Of a stretch of 64,000 nt of DNA, positions 33,077 to 43,500 are shown piece by piece. This DNA is from Chryseobacterium phosphatilyticum (GTDB lineage Bacteria > Bacteroidota > Bacteroidia > Flavobacteriales > Weeksellaceae). The position numbers were made by a program, and so were the translations under genes. The first letter of the stretch is position 1. Every line of letters starts with the position of its first letter. The stretch covers positions 1,023,457-1,087,456 of the forward strand of contig NZ_PPED02000002.1 in the NCBI RefSeq assembly GCF_002899825.2, given 5' to 3'. Under the pieces are notes generated by a model. The model made no database searches, had not been told where the DNA came from, and worked only from the letters and a program-made list of their open reading frames with translations.

Positions 33077-33874
33077 TTAATTTAAATCATATTGATAATA
33101 GTAGTCTACAATATCATTCCCTTTTGCATCTTTCCCCACAACCGATTGAGGTAATCCGTTACTATCATATTCGATAATGTAATAGTTGGTCTGCTTTTGG
33201 GTCCAGGTGCCATCGTCATTTTTATAACTAATTTTCTCGGTTGTGTAATTGTTTTTGCTTAATGAATATGCGCCACCCATTGCTATTCTCAGATACTTAT
33301 TGGTATCAGTAAATGGACTGTATCTATTATCATAAAAAAAATCTTTTTTAATTGAATTTAATGTTCCTCCTGTGGTTGAGGTTTCCGTTGAAATATTATC
33401 ACCGTCATATGTATATGAGATAGTGCTTTGTTTGGAGCAGTCTGGAGACTGACATAGGATAGACCCTATAAGCTGACCGTTTGAATTATAAGTGTATGTA
33501 GTTGTTCTGTTATATTCAGAATTGGCATAGATTGCTTTTACCTCGGCTAATTTATCGTTATTATAAGTGAATGTATTATAATATATTAATTGCTCTTTAT
33601 CATTATAATAATTTATTTTGGATGGTTTCCCATTACTATATTCAAAAGTTGTAAGCCCTTCTTGAGAAGTTATTTTTATCACTTCTCCAGCTGGATTGTA
33701 TCTGAATGTATGCTGGATGTATTTGGGTTTAAACGAATTGTCATAATGGGTTACAAATATACTCCGCAATAATTTTTGTTTTCTCGTAGAGTAACTTGGA
33801 AGATCCTCATTATTACTACAACTGTTAAAGAATACAACAGAACTGAAAAGACTTAAAAATAATTTGTTTTTCAT
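33077..33874 (-). CDS. lipoprotein with YD (Rhs-like) repeats
   Basis: 265 residues from the ATG at 33874; the frame upstream begins only at a TTG and crosses the -7 box. Signal peptide MKNKLFLSLFSSVVFFNSCS has a lipoprotein-type cysteine (FNSC). The body is made of short YD-like beta repeats: TFRYNPAGEVIKITSQEG, FEYSNGKPSKINYYNDKEQL, TYTYNSNGQLIGSILCQS, YTYDGDNISTETSTTGG. It is a small, stand-alone YD-repeat shell fragment typical of Bacteroidota surface lipoproteins, without a toxin domain. It is not near the Rhs locus. Function unknown. Confidence 0.78.
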   Translation of the reverse strand: MKNKLFLSLFSSVVFFNSCSNNEDLPSYSTRKQKLLRSIFVTHYDNSFKPKYIQHTFRYNPAGEVIKITSQEGLTTFEYSNGKPSKINYYNDKEQLIYYNTFTYNNDKLAEVKAIYANSEYNRTTTYTYNSNGQLIGSILCQSPDCSKQSTISYTYDGDNISTETSTTGGTLNSIKKDFFYDNRYSPFTDTNKYLRIAMGGAYSLSKNNYTTEKISYKNDDGTWTQKQTNYYIIEYDSNGLPQSVVGKDAKGNDIVDYYYQYDLN

Positions 33875-33890
33875 GATATTTTTTAGGGTG

Positions 33891-33898
33891 CAAAAATA
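33891..33898 (-). promoter_or_regulatory. -7 box TATTTTTG of the YD-repeat lipoprotein gene
   Basis: Matches TAnnTTTG on the minus strand. A TTG (33923-33921) lies 22 nt upstream. Predicted leader ~12 nt. Confidence 0.5.
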
Positions 33899-33924
33899 AG
33901 GAATCAAGAATGGTTAAAAACAAA

Positions 33925-33953
33925 AGATCCCACTATTTTTCAATAATGGGATC
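33925..33953 (-). terminator. terminator of ahcY
   Basis: Minus strand: GATCCCATTATT-GAAA-AATAGTGGGATC (one mismatch) followed by TTTTGTTTTT, 22 bp after the ahcY stop. Confidence 0.75.
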
Positions 33954-33975
33954 ATATCATAAAATTATTTGAATC

Positions 33976-35289
33976 TTAGTATCTGTAGTACTCAGGTTTG
34001 AATGGCCCTTGTACTTCTACTCCGATATACTCAGCCTGCTCAGGAGAAAGAGTTTCAAGCTCTACGCTTAATTTTTTAAGGTGTAAAGCAGCTACTTTTT
34101 CATCTAAGTGCTTAGGAAGCATGTATACTTCATTTTTGTAAGCAGCAGAGTTGTTCCAAAGTTCGATCTGAGCCAAAGTCTGGTTAGAGAAAGAGTTAGA
34201 CATTACGAAACTTGGGTGTCCTGTTGCACATCCTAAGTTTACCAATCTACCTTCAGCAAGGATGATTACTTCTTTTCCTTCGATGGTGTAGATGTCTACC
34301 TGAGGTTTCACTTCAGATTTAGTGTGACCATAGTTTTTGTTTAACCATGCCATATCGATTTCGTTATCGAAGTGACCGATGTTACAAACGATCGCTTTAT
34401 CTTTCATCTTAAGGAAATGTTCTCCTCTTACGATGTTGAAGTTACCGGTTGTTGTAATCACGATATCCGCGTTGTCTACCACAGTATCTAATCTTTTTAC
34501 TTCATATCCGTCCATTGCAGCCTGAAGTGCACAGATCGGGTCAATTTCAGTAACTGTAACGATAGAACCTGCTCCTCTGAAAGAAGCTGCAGTACCTTTA
34601 CCTACATCTCCGTATCCGCAAACTACCACTCTTTTTCCTGCCAACATTACGTCAGTCGCTCTTCTTACAGCATCTACTGCAGATTCTTTACATCCGTATT
34701 TGTTGTCGAATTTAGATTTAGTTACAGAATCGTTTACGTTGATAGCCGGCATTACCAAAGTTCCGTTTTTCATTCTTTCGTATAATCTGTGTACTCCTGT
34801 AGTTGTTTCTTCAGAAAGACCTTTGATATCTTTTGTGAATTCAGGGTATTTATCAAACACCATGTTTGTTAAATCTCCACCATCATCCAGGATCATGTTT
34901 AATGGTTTTCTTTCTTCTCCGAAGAATAAAGTCTGCTCAATACACCAGTCAAATTCTTCTTCATTAAGACCTTTCCATGCGTATACGGGAATTCCTGCAG
35001 CAGCAATAGCAGCAGCAGCGTGATCCTGTGTAGAGAAGATATTACAAGAAGACCAGGTAACTTCAGCTCCTAAAGCAACCAATGTTTCGATAAGCACAGC
35101 TGTCTGGATTGTCATGTGAAGACATCCGGCGATTCTGGCTCCCTTAAGCGGCTGAGATGGCCCGTATTCTTCACGGATTGACATCAAACCTGGCATTTCT
35201 GCTTCTGCAAGGGTAATTTCTTTTCTTCCCCATTCTGCAAGGGAGATATCCTTAACTTTATAAGGAACGTATTGTGTTGTAGTACTCAT
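33976..35289 (-). CDS. ahcY: adenosylhomocysteinase (S-adenosylhomocysteine hydrolase)
   Basis: 437 residues. The substrate domain has [19 protein letters not shown] and [19 protein letters not shown], and [10 protein letters not shown] is present. The NAD-binding loop is [20 protein letters not shown], then [13 protein letters not shown] and the C-terminal tail [10 protein letters not shown] with the Lys/Tyr that reach into the partner subunit's NAD site. It splits SAH to adenosine and homocysteine, keeping methyltransferases active. The protein is colinear with the family throughout. A TAATTTTG box lies 35-40 nt upstream. Confidence 0.97.
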   Translation of the reverse strand: MSTTTQYVPYKVKDISLAEWGRKEITLAEAEMPGLMSIREEYGPSQPLKGARIAGCLHMTIQTAVLIETLVALGAEVTWSSCNIFSTQDHAAAAIAAAGIPVYAWKGLNEEEFDWCIEQTLFFGEERKPLNMILDDGGDLTNMVFDKYPEFTKDIKGLSEETTTGVHRLYERMKNGTLVMPAINVNDSVTKSKFDNKYGCKESAVDAVRRATDVMLAGKRVVVCGYGDVGKGTAASFRGAGSIVTVTEIDPICALQAAMDGYEVKRLDTVVDNADIVITTTGNFNIVRGEHFLKMKDKAIVCNIGHFDNEIDMAWLNKNYGHTKSEVKPQVDIYTIEGKEVIILAEGRLVNLGCATGHPSFVMSNSFSNQTLAQIELWNNSAAYKNEVYMLPKHLDEKVAALHLKKLSVELETLSPEQAEYIGVEVQGPFKPEYYRY

Positions 35290-35328
35290 ATGTAATGAAT
35301 ATTTTTTAATTCAATGGATTACGAAATG

Positions 35329-35336
35329 CAAAATTA
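35329..35336 (-). promoter_or_regulatory. -7 box TAATTTTG of ahcY
   Basis: Matches TAnnTTTG on the minus strand. No -33 TTG at the usual distance. It lies in the divergent gap shared with the HugZ-like gene, whose start region (AAATTATTATCATTATGAAT) loosely resembles a Fur box. Confidence 0.4.
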
Positions 35337-35456
35337 CAATTAATAATTAAGATAAAAAAACACCTGATTAAGTTCAGTTTTATGAGATTAAACAGGATTA
35401 ATAATTATTTAGTCTTAATAAAAACAATTACTTTTATCTCATAAATTATTATCATT

Positions 35457-35987
35457 ATGAATCATAACCATTCTCAGGAAGAATCTCAAAGAAAAACAAA
35501 ACCTGTTGCTCCGAAAGTAAAAGAATTGATAGACAGAACTCAAAGTGTAATTCTGGCAACTGTTGATGCAGAAGGAAGCCCCAATTCCAGCTATGCTCCT
35601 TTTGTGCAGATCGGGAACACGTTTTATATCCTGGTTTCTTTTATGGCAAAACATACTAAAAACCTTGCTGACGGTAGAAAAACATCCGTGATGTTTATTG
35701 AAGACGAGTCTGCAACGAAGCAGATCTATGCCCGTGAACGTTTAACACTTGAAGCATCAACTTCCCCGATAGAAAGAGATTCTGAAACATGGAATAATGT
35801 AATTACAACCCTTAAAGAAACCCATGGGAAAGTAGTGAACATTATTTCTGATATGGGAGATTTTATTCTGATTGCTTTGCAACCGGTAAAAGGATCTTAT
35901 GTTAATGGATTTGGAAGTGCTTATTTTGTGGATGAGAATTTGGAGATTATAGAGCACAGAAACGATGTGAATCATCAGTCTAGATAA
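35457..35987 (+). CDS. pyridoxamine 5'-phosphate oxidase-like protein (HugZ/HutZ-type)
   Basis: 176 residues, split-barrel flavin/heme fold: LIDRTQSVILATVDAEGSPN then SSYAPFVQIGNTFYILVSFM, AKHTKNLADGRKTSVMFIED and RLTLEASTSPIERDS. This arrangement is that of HugZ/HutZ heme-handling proteins. They bind heme or a flavin and take part in heme utilisation in the cytosol. The AT-rich stretch at the start codon loosely resembles a Fur box, which would fit iron control, but this is weak. No heme-uptake genes are adjacent. A sharp assignment between PNPOx and heme oxygenase function is not possible. Confidence 0.8.
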   Translation: MNHNHSQEESQRKTKPVAPKVKELIDRTQSVILATVDAEGSPNSSYAPFVQIGNTFYILVSFMAKHTKNLADGRKTSVMFIEDESATKQIYARERLTLEASTSPIERDSETWNNVITTLKETHGKVVNIISDMGDFILIALQPVKGSYVNGFGSAYFVDENLEIIEHRNDVNHQSR

Positions 35988-36005
35988 GGAGGGAAGCTTT
36001 AAGCT

Positions 36006-36154
36006 GGGAGCTGGAAGTTTTTTAATTGTTGGTCTAAATAAGGAGGGAAGCTGGAGGATCCAGTTGTTAAGCTAATTGGGGAATTTGTTTTTTAACAGAT
36101 TTTTTCAATAAGTTTATATTTACTTTTATTGACCAATAGAAACTTCCAGCTCCC
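36006..36154. repeat. inverted repeat pair GGGAGCTGGAAGTTT / AAACTTCCAGCTCCC
   Basis: Perfect 15-bp inverted arms at 36006-36020 and 36140-36154, separated by 119 bp. GGAAGCTGGAAG-like words recur here (36003-36056) and in inverted form after murF (47610-47757), suggesting a dispersed repeat family. The region has no gene. Confidence 0.6.
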
Positions 36155-36172
36155 ATCTTCCAACTTTTTCCT

Positions 36173-36180
36173 TATTTTTG
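36173..36180 (+). promoter_or_regulatory. -7 box TATTTTTG of the PPTase gene
   Basis: Matches TAnnTTTG, 16 nt before the ATG at 36197. No -33 TTG at standard spacing. Confidence 0.4.
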
Positions 36181-36196
36181 TACAATAAAAAAAAGA

Positions 36197-36811
36197 ATGC
36201 CCCTTTACCGAGATTTTTCTGATGATAATGCCACCATCCTTGTCTGGAAGTATGATGAAAGTGAAGACCTTGATATCAATGAACTGCTGGAGCCGGAAAA
36301 TGCTGAAAAGGTAAAAGATTATCATCCCAAGAAACTTCTTGAGGTCTTAATGGTTCGTAAACTTCTGAAAGGGCTAAAACCCCATTCCAAAATTTTATAT
36401 AATGAAAGAGAACCTTTTCTTTCACCTAAGGATGCAGAAATATCAATTACGCATTCTTTTCCTTTTGCAGCCATTGCAATTTCCAAAAATAAAATAGGAA
36501 TCGATGTTGAAAAGTTCAATCCCAAAATTTTAAGGGTCATTGATAAATTCACTTATGAAAATGAAAGGGGATTCATTCCTGAAGATAAGTCTGATACTTT
36601 TTATACTATTATCTGGAGCGTAAAGGAAAGTATGTACAAAATCCATCACTCAAAATATTGGTCCTTAAAGAAAAACTACGAAGTAAAACCTTTTGAATTG
36701 AAGCATCTTCATAAAATAAGCTGCAGAGTGTATGATGAAGAATTTTCAGATGAATTTAAAGCCCGGGTAGAATTTTTTGATGATTACTGTTTTACGATTG
36801 TGGAGGCGTAG
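36197..36811 (+). CDS. 4'-phosphopantetheinyl transferase superfamily protein
   Basis: 204 residues, two-domain Sfp-like architecture. Motifs: ISITHSFPFAAIAISKNKIG with following IDVEKFNPKI (P1/P2, IGIDVE holding the Mg-binding Asp and Glu), and the P3 motif WSVKESMYKIH (W-[ST]-x-KE-[AS]). It transfers phosphopantetheine from CoA to a carrier-protein serine. Which carrier protein it modifies (fatty acid, aryl polyene or other) is not visible from the neighbourhood. The 3' end overlaps the convergent FUSC gene by 20 bp. Confidence 0.9.
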   Translation: MPLYRDFSDDNATILVWKYDESEDLDINELLEPENAEKVKDYHPKKLLEVLMVRKLLKGLKPHSKILYNEREPFLSPKDAEISITHSFPFAAIAISKNKIGIDVEKFNPKILRVIDKFTYENERGFIPEDKSDTFYTIIWSVKESMYKIHHSKYWSLKKNYEVKPFELKHLHKISCRVYDEEFSDEFKARVEFFDDYCFTIVEA

Positions 36812-39056
36812 TATGCTTCTCGTTTCGGTATTTTTCTATTACTTTTCGTTGTTCTTTGGCAACATCATAGATCAGTTCCAGAATATCCAGGATATTTTTA
36901 AGTTCCGTTAAGTGGGAAATTTTATCAGGATCTCTTCGGTCCACAATGTCGTTTTCTTCAATTTCGGTTTTCCTTTTCATCAACATATCTTCGATTGAAG
37001 AGTCCTCAGGTTCAAGGCGGCTTTCCATTTTCAGGGTTTCACTGATGTCATCACCGTTCAATAATGTGGAGGTTTGCTGCATTTCTGCTTCAATTTTTCT
37101 GCTCCAGCTTTCAGCGTCTATTTCGGGATATTGCTCGTTGCTTTTGGAATATTGTGAAAGGGAAGCTGTGTAGGCGGTAATCAGGTGCGATGTCGCTACA
37201 AACTGATGAACTACCTCCAGTTTCTTCTGCTGATTTTTTGGATCTGAAATCATTCGCTGGAAGTTATCAGAAAGATTGGCCAGTGAAATGATTGCATTTT
37301 TTCGTTTTATTTTATAATCTTCAATATCAAAATTTCCCTGCAAAAATTTGGAAATAACACTTTGGAAATAAATAAGATTGTCTGCCGCAGATTTTTTCAT
37401 AAGGTCCAGATTCTGGGTATGTTCCCAAACAGGAAGTACAATATAAGATACGGCAAAAGCAATAATTCCTGCAATGGCAGTGTCGAAAATCCGGTCTTTA
37501 AAAATAATATCTACCTTTCCGGGGTTTAAGAAATTGAAACTCAGAAAAACATAAATAGTCATGAATAATACCGCCCAATAGTACCGTCCTTTTAAAAAGC
37601 TGAAACACATGATCATACTTATCAGAAGAATGGCAAGAAGCACTCCATTGATATGGATGAAATGTAGAATAATATAGGCAATGACAGCTCCGGTAATGGT
37701 ACCATACAAACGCAGAAGATTCCGTTGTTTGGTAATAGAATAGGCCGGCTTCAATATAGCAGTAATTGTGATTAATATCCAATAGGTGTGCCCCAGTCCG
37801 AGAAACTCAAACATTGAAAACAGGTATCCCAGCAACAGAGCAGTTGTAATTCTTATTGCATGCCGGAAGTGAGAGGAAGATAATGAAATATTATTTTTTA
37901 AAACCTTAGCATTAAGTTTCGGCTCATTGGGCATAAACTTTTTCAAGTCCAGTCCTGTGGATAAACTCTTTGCCAGTTTCACGTTTTGTGAAAATACTTT
38001 GTAAATCTCATTAATCTCTTTGGTAATCTCATTGATACGCATCAGGATCTGACGAAGGATCATGAAATTTTCAAGATTATCAGGAGAAAGCTGCTTATTT
38101 CTAAGTTCGAAATAATTATAATTAAGATTTTTTAATTCAAGCTCCAGATTAAACATGGGTTTTGCTCTGGTTCCGCTTTGAAGAGCAATCCCGATATTGG
38201 TAATTTCTTCTGCCAATAAATTAAGATAATCATGAACATTGACCAGAATCATGCTATCTTCGAAGCTTTGCTGCAGTTTCTGATAATCACTTTCAGAAGT
38301 CATCAGCTTTTCATGAAGATCCATTGAATTGAGAAACATCAGCATTAATAAACGACTGGTCGTTGTGGATTCGTTGACTATTGTTCTTGTTTTAAAAACC
38401 GTTTCGCGGGTATCTTCCTGAAGGTTTTTTATTTCAATCTGTTTGGCAATTACCTGAGTCGTCAGCTTATCAAAATCAGGATTCTTTTGGTAATAGTTAG
38501 CCTTAATTTTTAAGAACTCAGCCAGTTGAAGATAGTTTTCTCCAATCATCTGCCCGGCGAGTTTATAAGGGCGGATTGTCGTTACCACAAGGAAAATGAG
38601 TAAAAACCATATACATCCGCATGCAAAGATGAATAAACTTTTGACAATATTGCTTCCGGTAAGGTGGCCGTCAATAAAGATAGCCAATACAACTAAAGAC
38701 AGTGAACCCACAGCTGCAAGCCGCTGTCCGTAGACTCCAATGAGAGAGAAGAATAGCCCAAATAAGATAATTTCAAGAATAACTAAAATTTTTATACTCA
38801 TCACCAGACTGGCAATTGTTGCTACAAATACAAAGCAACAAATGGCAAAAGCTAAGGAGTTTCTTCTTCGGATAAAAGGACCAGGCTGGTCGGTAAGCGC
38901 CACAAAACTGGTTCCGAGAGGGAAGAGGAAATATTCTTTCAAAATACCAAAGTGGGCAAGGACTAAACAAGGCAAAACGGTAGCTAATGTAATTCTGATC
39001 GCAGAATATACATACTGACTTGTTACAAATTTCTTTAGCTCCGCAGAATAGTTCAT
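36792..39056 (-). CDS. FUSC family inner-membrane transporter (YccS-like)
   Basis: 754 residues. Two blocks of about six membrane helices (first ~15-155; second ~395-520) are separated by a cytosolic, partly coiled-coil region, followed by a soluble acidic C-terminal tail. The second block has the fusaric-acid-resistance signature HAIRITTALLLGYLFSMFEF then GLGHTYWILITITAILKPAY. FUSC/YccS proteins are aromatic-acid or drug efflux proteins or of unknown substrate. The gene is monocistronic and overlaps the PPTase gene tail-to-tail. Confidence 0.9.
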   Translation of the reverse strand: MNYSAELKKFVTSQYVYSAIRITLATVLPCLVLAHFGILKEYFLFPLGTSFVALTDQPGPFIRRRNSLAFAICCFVFVATIASLVMSIKILVILEIILFGLFFSLIGVYGQRLAAVGSLSLVVLAIFIDGHLTGSNIVKSLFIFACGCIWFLLIFLVVTTIRPYKLAGQMIGENYLQLAEFLKIKANYYQKNPDFDKLTTQVIAKQIEIKNLQEDTRETVFKTRTIVNESTTTSRLLMLMFLNSMDLHEKLMTSESDYQKLQQSFEDSMILVNVHDYLNLLAEEITNIGIALQSGTRAKPMFNLELELKNLNYNYFELRNKQLSPDNLENFMILRQILMRINEITKEINEIYKVFSQNVKLAKSLSTGLDLKKFMPNEPKLNAKVLKNNISLSSSHFRHAIRITTALLLGYLFSMFEFLGLGHTYWILITITAILKPAYSITKQRNLLRLYGTITGAVIAYIILHFIHINGVLLAILLISMIMCFSFLKGRYYWAVLFMTIYVFLSFNFLNPGKVDIIFKDRIFDTAIAGIIAFAVSYIVLPVWEHTQNLDLMKKSAADNLIYFQSVISKFLQGNFDIEDYKIKRKNAIISLANLSDNFQRMISDPKNQQKKLEVVHQFVATSHLITAYTASLSQYSKSNEQYPEIDAESWSRKIEAEMQQTSTLLNGDDISETLKMESRLEPEDSSIEDMLMKRKTEIEENDIVDRRDPDKISHLTELKNILDILELIYDVAKEQRKVIEKYRNEKHTTPPQS

Positions 39057-39234
39057 ACTACAAAAATAGGTATTGAAAACAAGAAAATCCCCATAAAGAA
39101 AAGACTTTTGTAAACTTAAATATTATATTTTTTTAATCTTCTGTTTTTGAGATATCAATGATGAATTTTTACGTAAAGCGTAAAGTTTGTTAATAGAAAA
39201 ATAAGAGCAGGTATACATTAATGGATTGCAATAA

Positions 39235-39263
39235 AAAAGCCTCATACAAATGTTGAGGCTTTT
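39235..39263 (-). terminator. terminator of the porU-porV unit
   Basis: AAAAGCCTCA (39235-39244) / TGAGGCTTTT (39254-39263). On the minus strand the hairpin is followed by TTATTGC, 18 bp after the porV stop. Confidence 0.7.
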
Positions 39264-39281
39264 ATGAGATTGATGTTATTA

Positions 39282-40445
39282 CTAACGATCATTATTTGAT
39301 GTTTCATCTCCGATGTTCCACGTAAGACCAAAACGAAGAGTATTATCTAAAGCACTGTTGATTTTAGACATGTTGATCAGGTAAGAAAGATCCAACCCGA
39401 AAGAACGATATTTTAATCCGATACCTGCTGTAGCAAATTGTCTTGCTCCTTGTTCTGCACTTTCATTGAAGTAACCTCCTCTTACAGAGAATGCATCGTC
39501 ATATGAATATTCCACAGCACCACTGTACATGATACTATTTTTATTTTTGAAAGATTTTCCGATACCCGCCATTGGTCCTACATTAGGAATAGCATAGTCC
39601 GGTTGTCTTGTATTTGGATTGATTCCTACGTATTCTGATCCCGGAACCAAAAGCTTGGAACCTTCTATTGAAATTCCCACTCTGTTCATATCATCCAGAT
39701 ACATATCATATCCAACCCCTAATCTTGCCATAGTAGGAAGGTAAGATCTGGATTCTTCATTTCCTGTATAATCCAGTTTAGGACCCAGATTTTGAATGGC
39801 AAAACCTGCGTTTACTTTACCGTCATATCCTCCGAAACTTGAGAATCTTGGTGAAGTATAATATCCTGAAACATCTACTGCAAAGGAATTAGCAGCCTTA
39901 AGAGTAGTATCTGTATTGAATCCACCGGCTAAGTCCGAACGAATAAATCTACCGGTTACCGCCATTGAGTAAGAATCAGAAAGTTTCAACCCGTACGCCA
40001 CATCAATAGAAAATTCATTTGGTTTTGATGTCCCCATTGAAGCAACTTCAGTACCTACCAACTGAGTAAGGTCTACCTGCCCCATGTTGAAGTAATAGAT
40101 ACTTGCAGAGATCGTAGATCTCTCGTCCTGCCCAAGGAATTTATGGAATGCTCCATATAATAGGAATACATCATTGGTAAGTTTTCCCATATACGGTGTA
40201 TAGTTGAGACCTATGGAAGAACTTGTTCTGCTAAAAGGATATTTAGCCGCATTCCAGAATTGTGAAAATGCATCCGGAGAGGTTACCACCCCTTGATCTC
40301 CCATACCACCTGATCTTGCATCCGGTGCAATTCTTAGGAAAGGAGCTCCGGTAAGAACTGGATTTACTCTACCTAAATCTTGCGAATAGCCTAGAAAACC
40401 AGCACTTAAACCAAATCCTAAAAGCAGTTTAGTAGTTAAATTCAT
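39282..40445 (-). CDS. porV: type IX secretion system outer membrane protein PorV (LptO)
   Basis: 387 residues. Signal peptide MNLTTKLLLGFGLSAGFLGY, then a FadL-like 14-strand barrel. The PorV-type N-terminus is LTGAPFLRIAPDARSGGMGD, followed by SQFWNAAKYPF and SSIGLNYTPYM. It ends in an aromatic beta strand (LRFGLTWNIGD). PorV is the shuttle that binds T9SS C-terminal domains after the translocon and hands cargo to the PorU sortase. It is directly downstream of porU (59 bp), as in other Flavobacteriia. Confidence 0.95.
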   Translation of the reverse strand: MNLTTKLLLGFGLSAGFLGYSQDLGRVNPVLTGAPFLRIAPDARSGGMGDQGVVTSPDAFSQFWNAAKYPFSRTSSSIGLNYTPYMGKLTNDVFLLYGAFHKFLGQDERSTISASIYYFNMGQVDLTQLVGTEVASMGTSKPNEFSIDVAYGLKLSDSYSMAVTGRFIRSDLAGGFNTDTTLKAANSFAVDVSGYYTSPRFSSFGGYDGKVNAGFAIQNLGPKLDYTGNEESRSYLPTMARLGVGYDMYLDDMNRVGISIEGSKLLVPGSEYVGINPNTRQPDYAIPNVGPMAGIGKSFKNKNSIMYSGAVEYSYDDAFSVRGGYFNESAEQGARQFATAGIGLKYRSFGLDLSYLINMSKINSALDNTLRFGLTWNIGDETSNNDR

Positions 40446-40504
40446 ATGTTGTCTTTTATATATTATCAGTTTTTTATTAATTTTATTATCTATGTATTGT
40501 TAAA

Positions 40505-43500
40505 TTATTTCAAAAGTACCATTTTTTCTACAGCTGTAGCACTTCCTTTGCATTTTTCTTGATTTTGACTTTTTGCAAATATCTTAAAAATATATGTACC
40601 TTTTGCAACTGTAGCACCAAAATCATCTCTTCCATCCCATTCTATAGCCTGTCGCGGGGTTCTAAAGCCCTGCAGGAACGGTTCTGCAACTACCGGTTGC
40701 GATAATGTTTTTACCAATCTTCCGGTGATTGTATAAATCTGTACATTCACATCCAAAATATCATCACAGTTATGCTCAAACTGGATGTAGGTTTTGTTGG
40801 TGAATGGATTTGGCCAGTTTAACGGGCGATTGATCGTCAGACGTTGGTCGGCTTCATCCTTAACTTCAAAATTTAACGTAGCAGTTGACGAATTATTGTT
40901 TATGTCCCAAACTTTAAATGTCAATTGGTGTTGTCCGATTGCTAAATTTCTGAAAGGATAGGTTACATTTCCTTTTTGATAATCGGCAAGACTAGGATTT
41001 AAACAGCCGTTACCCTCTCCCGGAGCATAAAAATCATTTAAAACAACGGTATTGATAATCTGACCATCCAGATAAGTAGTGATATCGTGGCCTACTCCAG
41101 ATCCTGTGGAATTAATTCCGGTATCATCTGTAAGACAGGCTAATAGCGTTGGATTCTGATTCGTAATCCCACCATCTGCAAAATTAGTATTGTTCATATA
41201 CAATTTTACTTTCGGAGGTTGGTTGTCATTGACTCCGTTAGGATTGATATCTCCCACCTGTACAGCCTGATTGTTGAAAACATCTGTTGATTTATTGTCG
41301 GCATATCCTAATATTCTTCCTTCTCCAACAGCATAATTAATATCTTTAGGAACGTAAAATTCTGCTGTAAATACTCCGTTTACTGCAGTTCCTGCTGCCT
41401 TTACAATGGCGCTGCCTTCTTCTGTGTAGTCTAATACAGGGGTAAGGACCCCATCATTATTCAATGTTTTTTTGTTTAACCTCTTATCAAAAATATTGAT
41501 GGCAACTTTTCCATTGAAAGAGCTGTTCAGGGTACCGTTAGGATTATTAATATGACCTTTGATTTTAACAAAATCCAATCCTCTGATCAATCCCGGTACA
41601 GGAGTTTCAATGTTATCAATAACCAAAAGCCTTTGTGGTCTGCTAAGTTTCATAGCAGGATCACCTAATAGATTTACCTTCAAATGGTTACTATTGGCTC
41701 CTTTTTGTTTTTTTGCCAATAAATGAGAATATCCCAACGTATTAAAGTCATCATTGGTTAATTTAAAAATATTCTGAGTGAAGGTATTGGTAAAATCACG
41801 CCCATAGTCTACCCCAATAGCTCTGCTTGATGTAATCATTGCTGCGGCACCTCCTCGTTTTAGTTTGATGAATTGCTCACCTGCAGAATTGGTATCCGGT
41901 TCATCCCATAATGTAAATTCACAGGTGATAGTCGATACGAATGGAAATCTGCTATATACATTGGAAAAGTTATTAGAGTTTTGAATTTCGGTACTGGTTA
42001 AGACTCTTTCCTGTGCCCAACCATTAATACCTCCGTGTCCAAAATAGAACAGGTACAAGCTGTTCCCGATTGCGTTGGAAATAGCCTGATTAACCTGAGG
42101 ATACCTTTGTCCTCCTGATGTACTTTGGGCAGGGAAGGCGTCGAGATATAATTTTTTGACATTATATTCTTTAAGCTCCTGTTGTCCCGGTTGCTCGAAT
42201 ACATTCGCCAGAGTTTTATTCATTACATCATGGAAAGGGCCTCCGCCTTCTCTGTCATCATCAACTACGAAATCAAGTCTCATACGCCATTCTCCGAAGG
42301 GACTGGATTGTCCTGGCAATGAATTGTAATAGGCCAGTGTTTTATCCATCATAATGCCTGCTTCAGTTATATTGGCTGCAGGAATTCTTCCTACAGGCAA
42401 ATCAGGCAGGTTCGTTTCAATGATACTTGCTGTTTGGGGCTGAGTCATCACTATATAATCATCAGTAACAAAAGACGCTACATAATCTGATGAATGCTCA
42501 CCTTGATAGCTGGCAACAACATTGGTATTATTAGGGACCCTGTTTTTATAATCGTATGATGCATCTCCCAGAATGAATACATATTTAAGTCTTCCTGTAG
42601 GAGTGTTGAGCCGGGTTACAAAATCTCTTATTGCAGTAAGATCCTTACTTCCACTTCCGAATTCTTCATAAACTCTGTTAACGTCTACAATTTCTACCTT
42701 ATAGTTATTTTTTGTCTGGTGATAATTAGCAAGCCTTTGTGCCTGTCCCATCATTTCAGGAACGGTAAGGATCAGATAGTCTACATTTTGTAATGCTGAC
42801 AGATTCTGATTTCCTATTCTTCCCACAAATTGAGGGCTGAATGCAGCATCAGCACGGAAGGCCACAAATTCGTTATTAAAATTCGGATCAGAAGCGGTAT
42901 ACGCAAAATTAAAAAAGCCTCCGCCGGATTTATTGACTCTTTTGTTGGCATTGGTAATGTCTGTTACATCCCATACTTGCTCTATTGCAGAAGCATTAGA
43001 AATGCTGAATCCATAATCTGAATTACTTCCACTTGCAATGGAGAAATCTCTGAAATTCATCTGAGAGCCATTGAAGGCAAGATTTTCCTTATACTGTACT
43101 TCAGCGTAATCGAAGTAAAAGGTTCCGTTAGGATTTTTAGAAATATCAGGATTATATTTAAATGTAATCTGATTCCCTGTTAAATTAGTGAGGGTTCCGT
43201 TATGGTTTAAGGGAACAAAATTATATTCATAGGTTCCACTGTCCTGTAATACGGTTTGATTAAAAGGAGCCAGATTGTTCACTGTAATCCCCATTGAGTT
43301 CTGTTGGGATTTGTAAGCCACTACCTGCGTTCTGAATCGTATCACATCATTAGCTTGTATGGCGGAATTGGTAGTGAAAGTCACCGTTTTTTCATTAATA
43401 AAAGGAGTGTCTTCAACCCAGATTCGTCCTACTTTCAAGAGATTTTTCTGGTCGTTATTGATGACCTGGTAATTATCATATCTTGTGATCATTTGGGCAG

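Noticed and set aside
33077..33874. YD-repeat lipoprotein as part of the Rhs toxin system
   Set aside because: It has no toxin tip, no immunity neighbour and is 18 kb away from the array.
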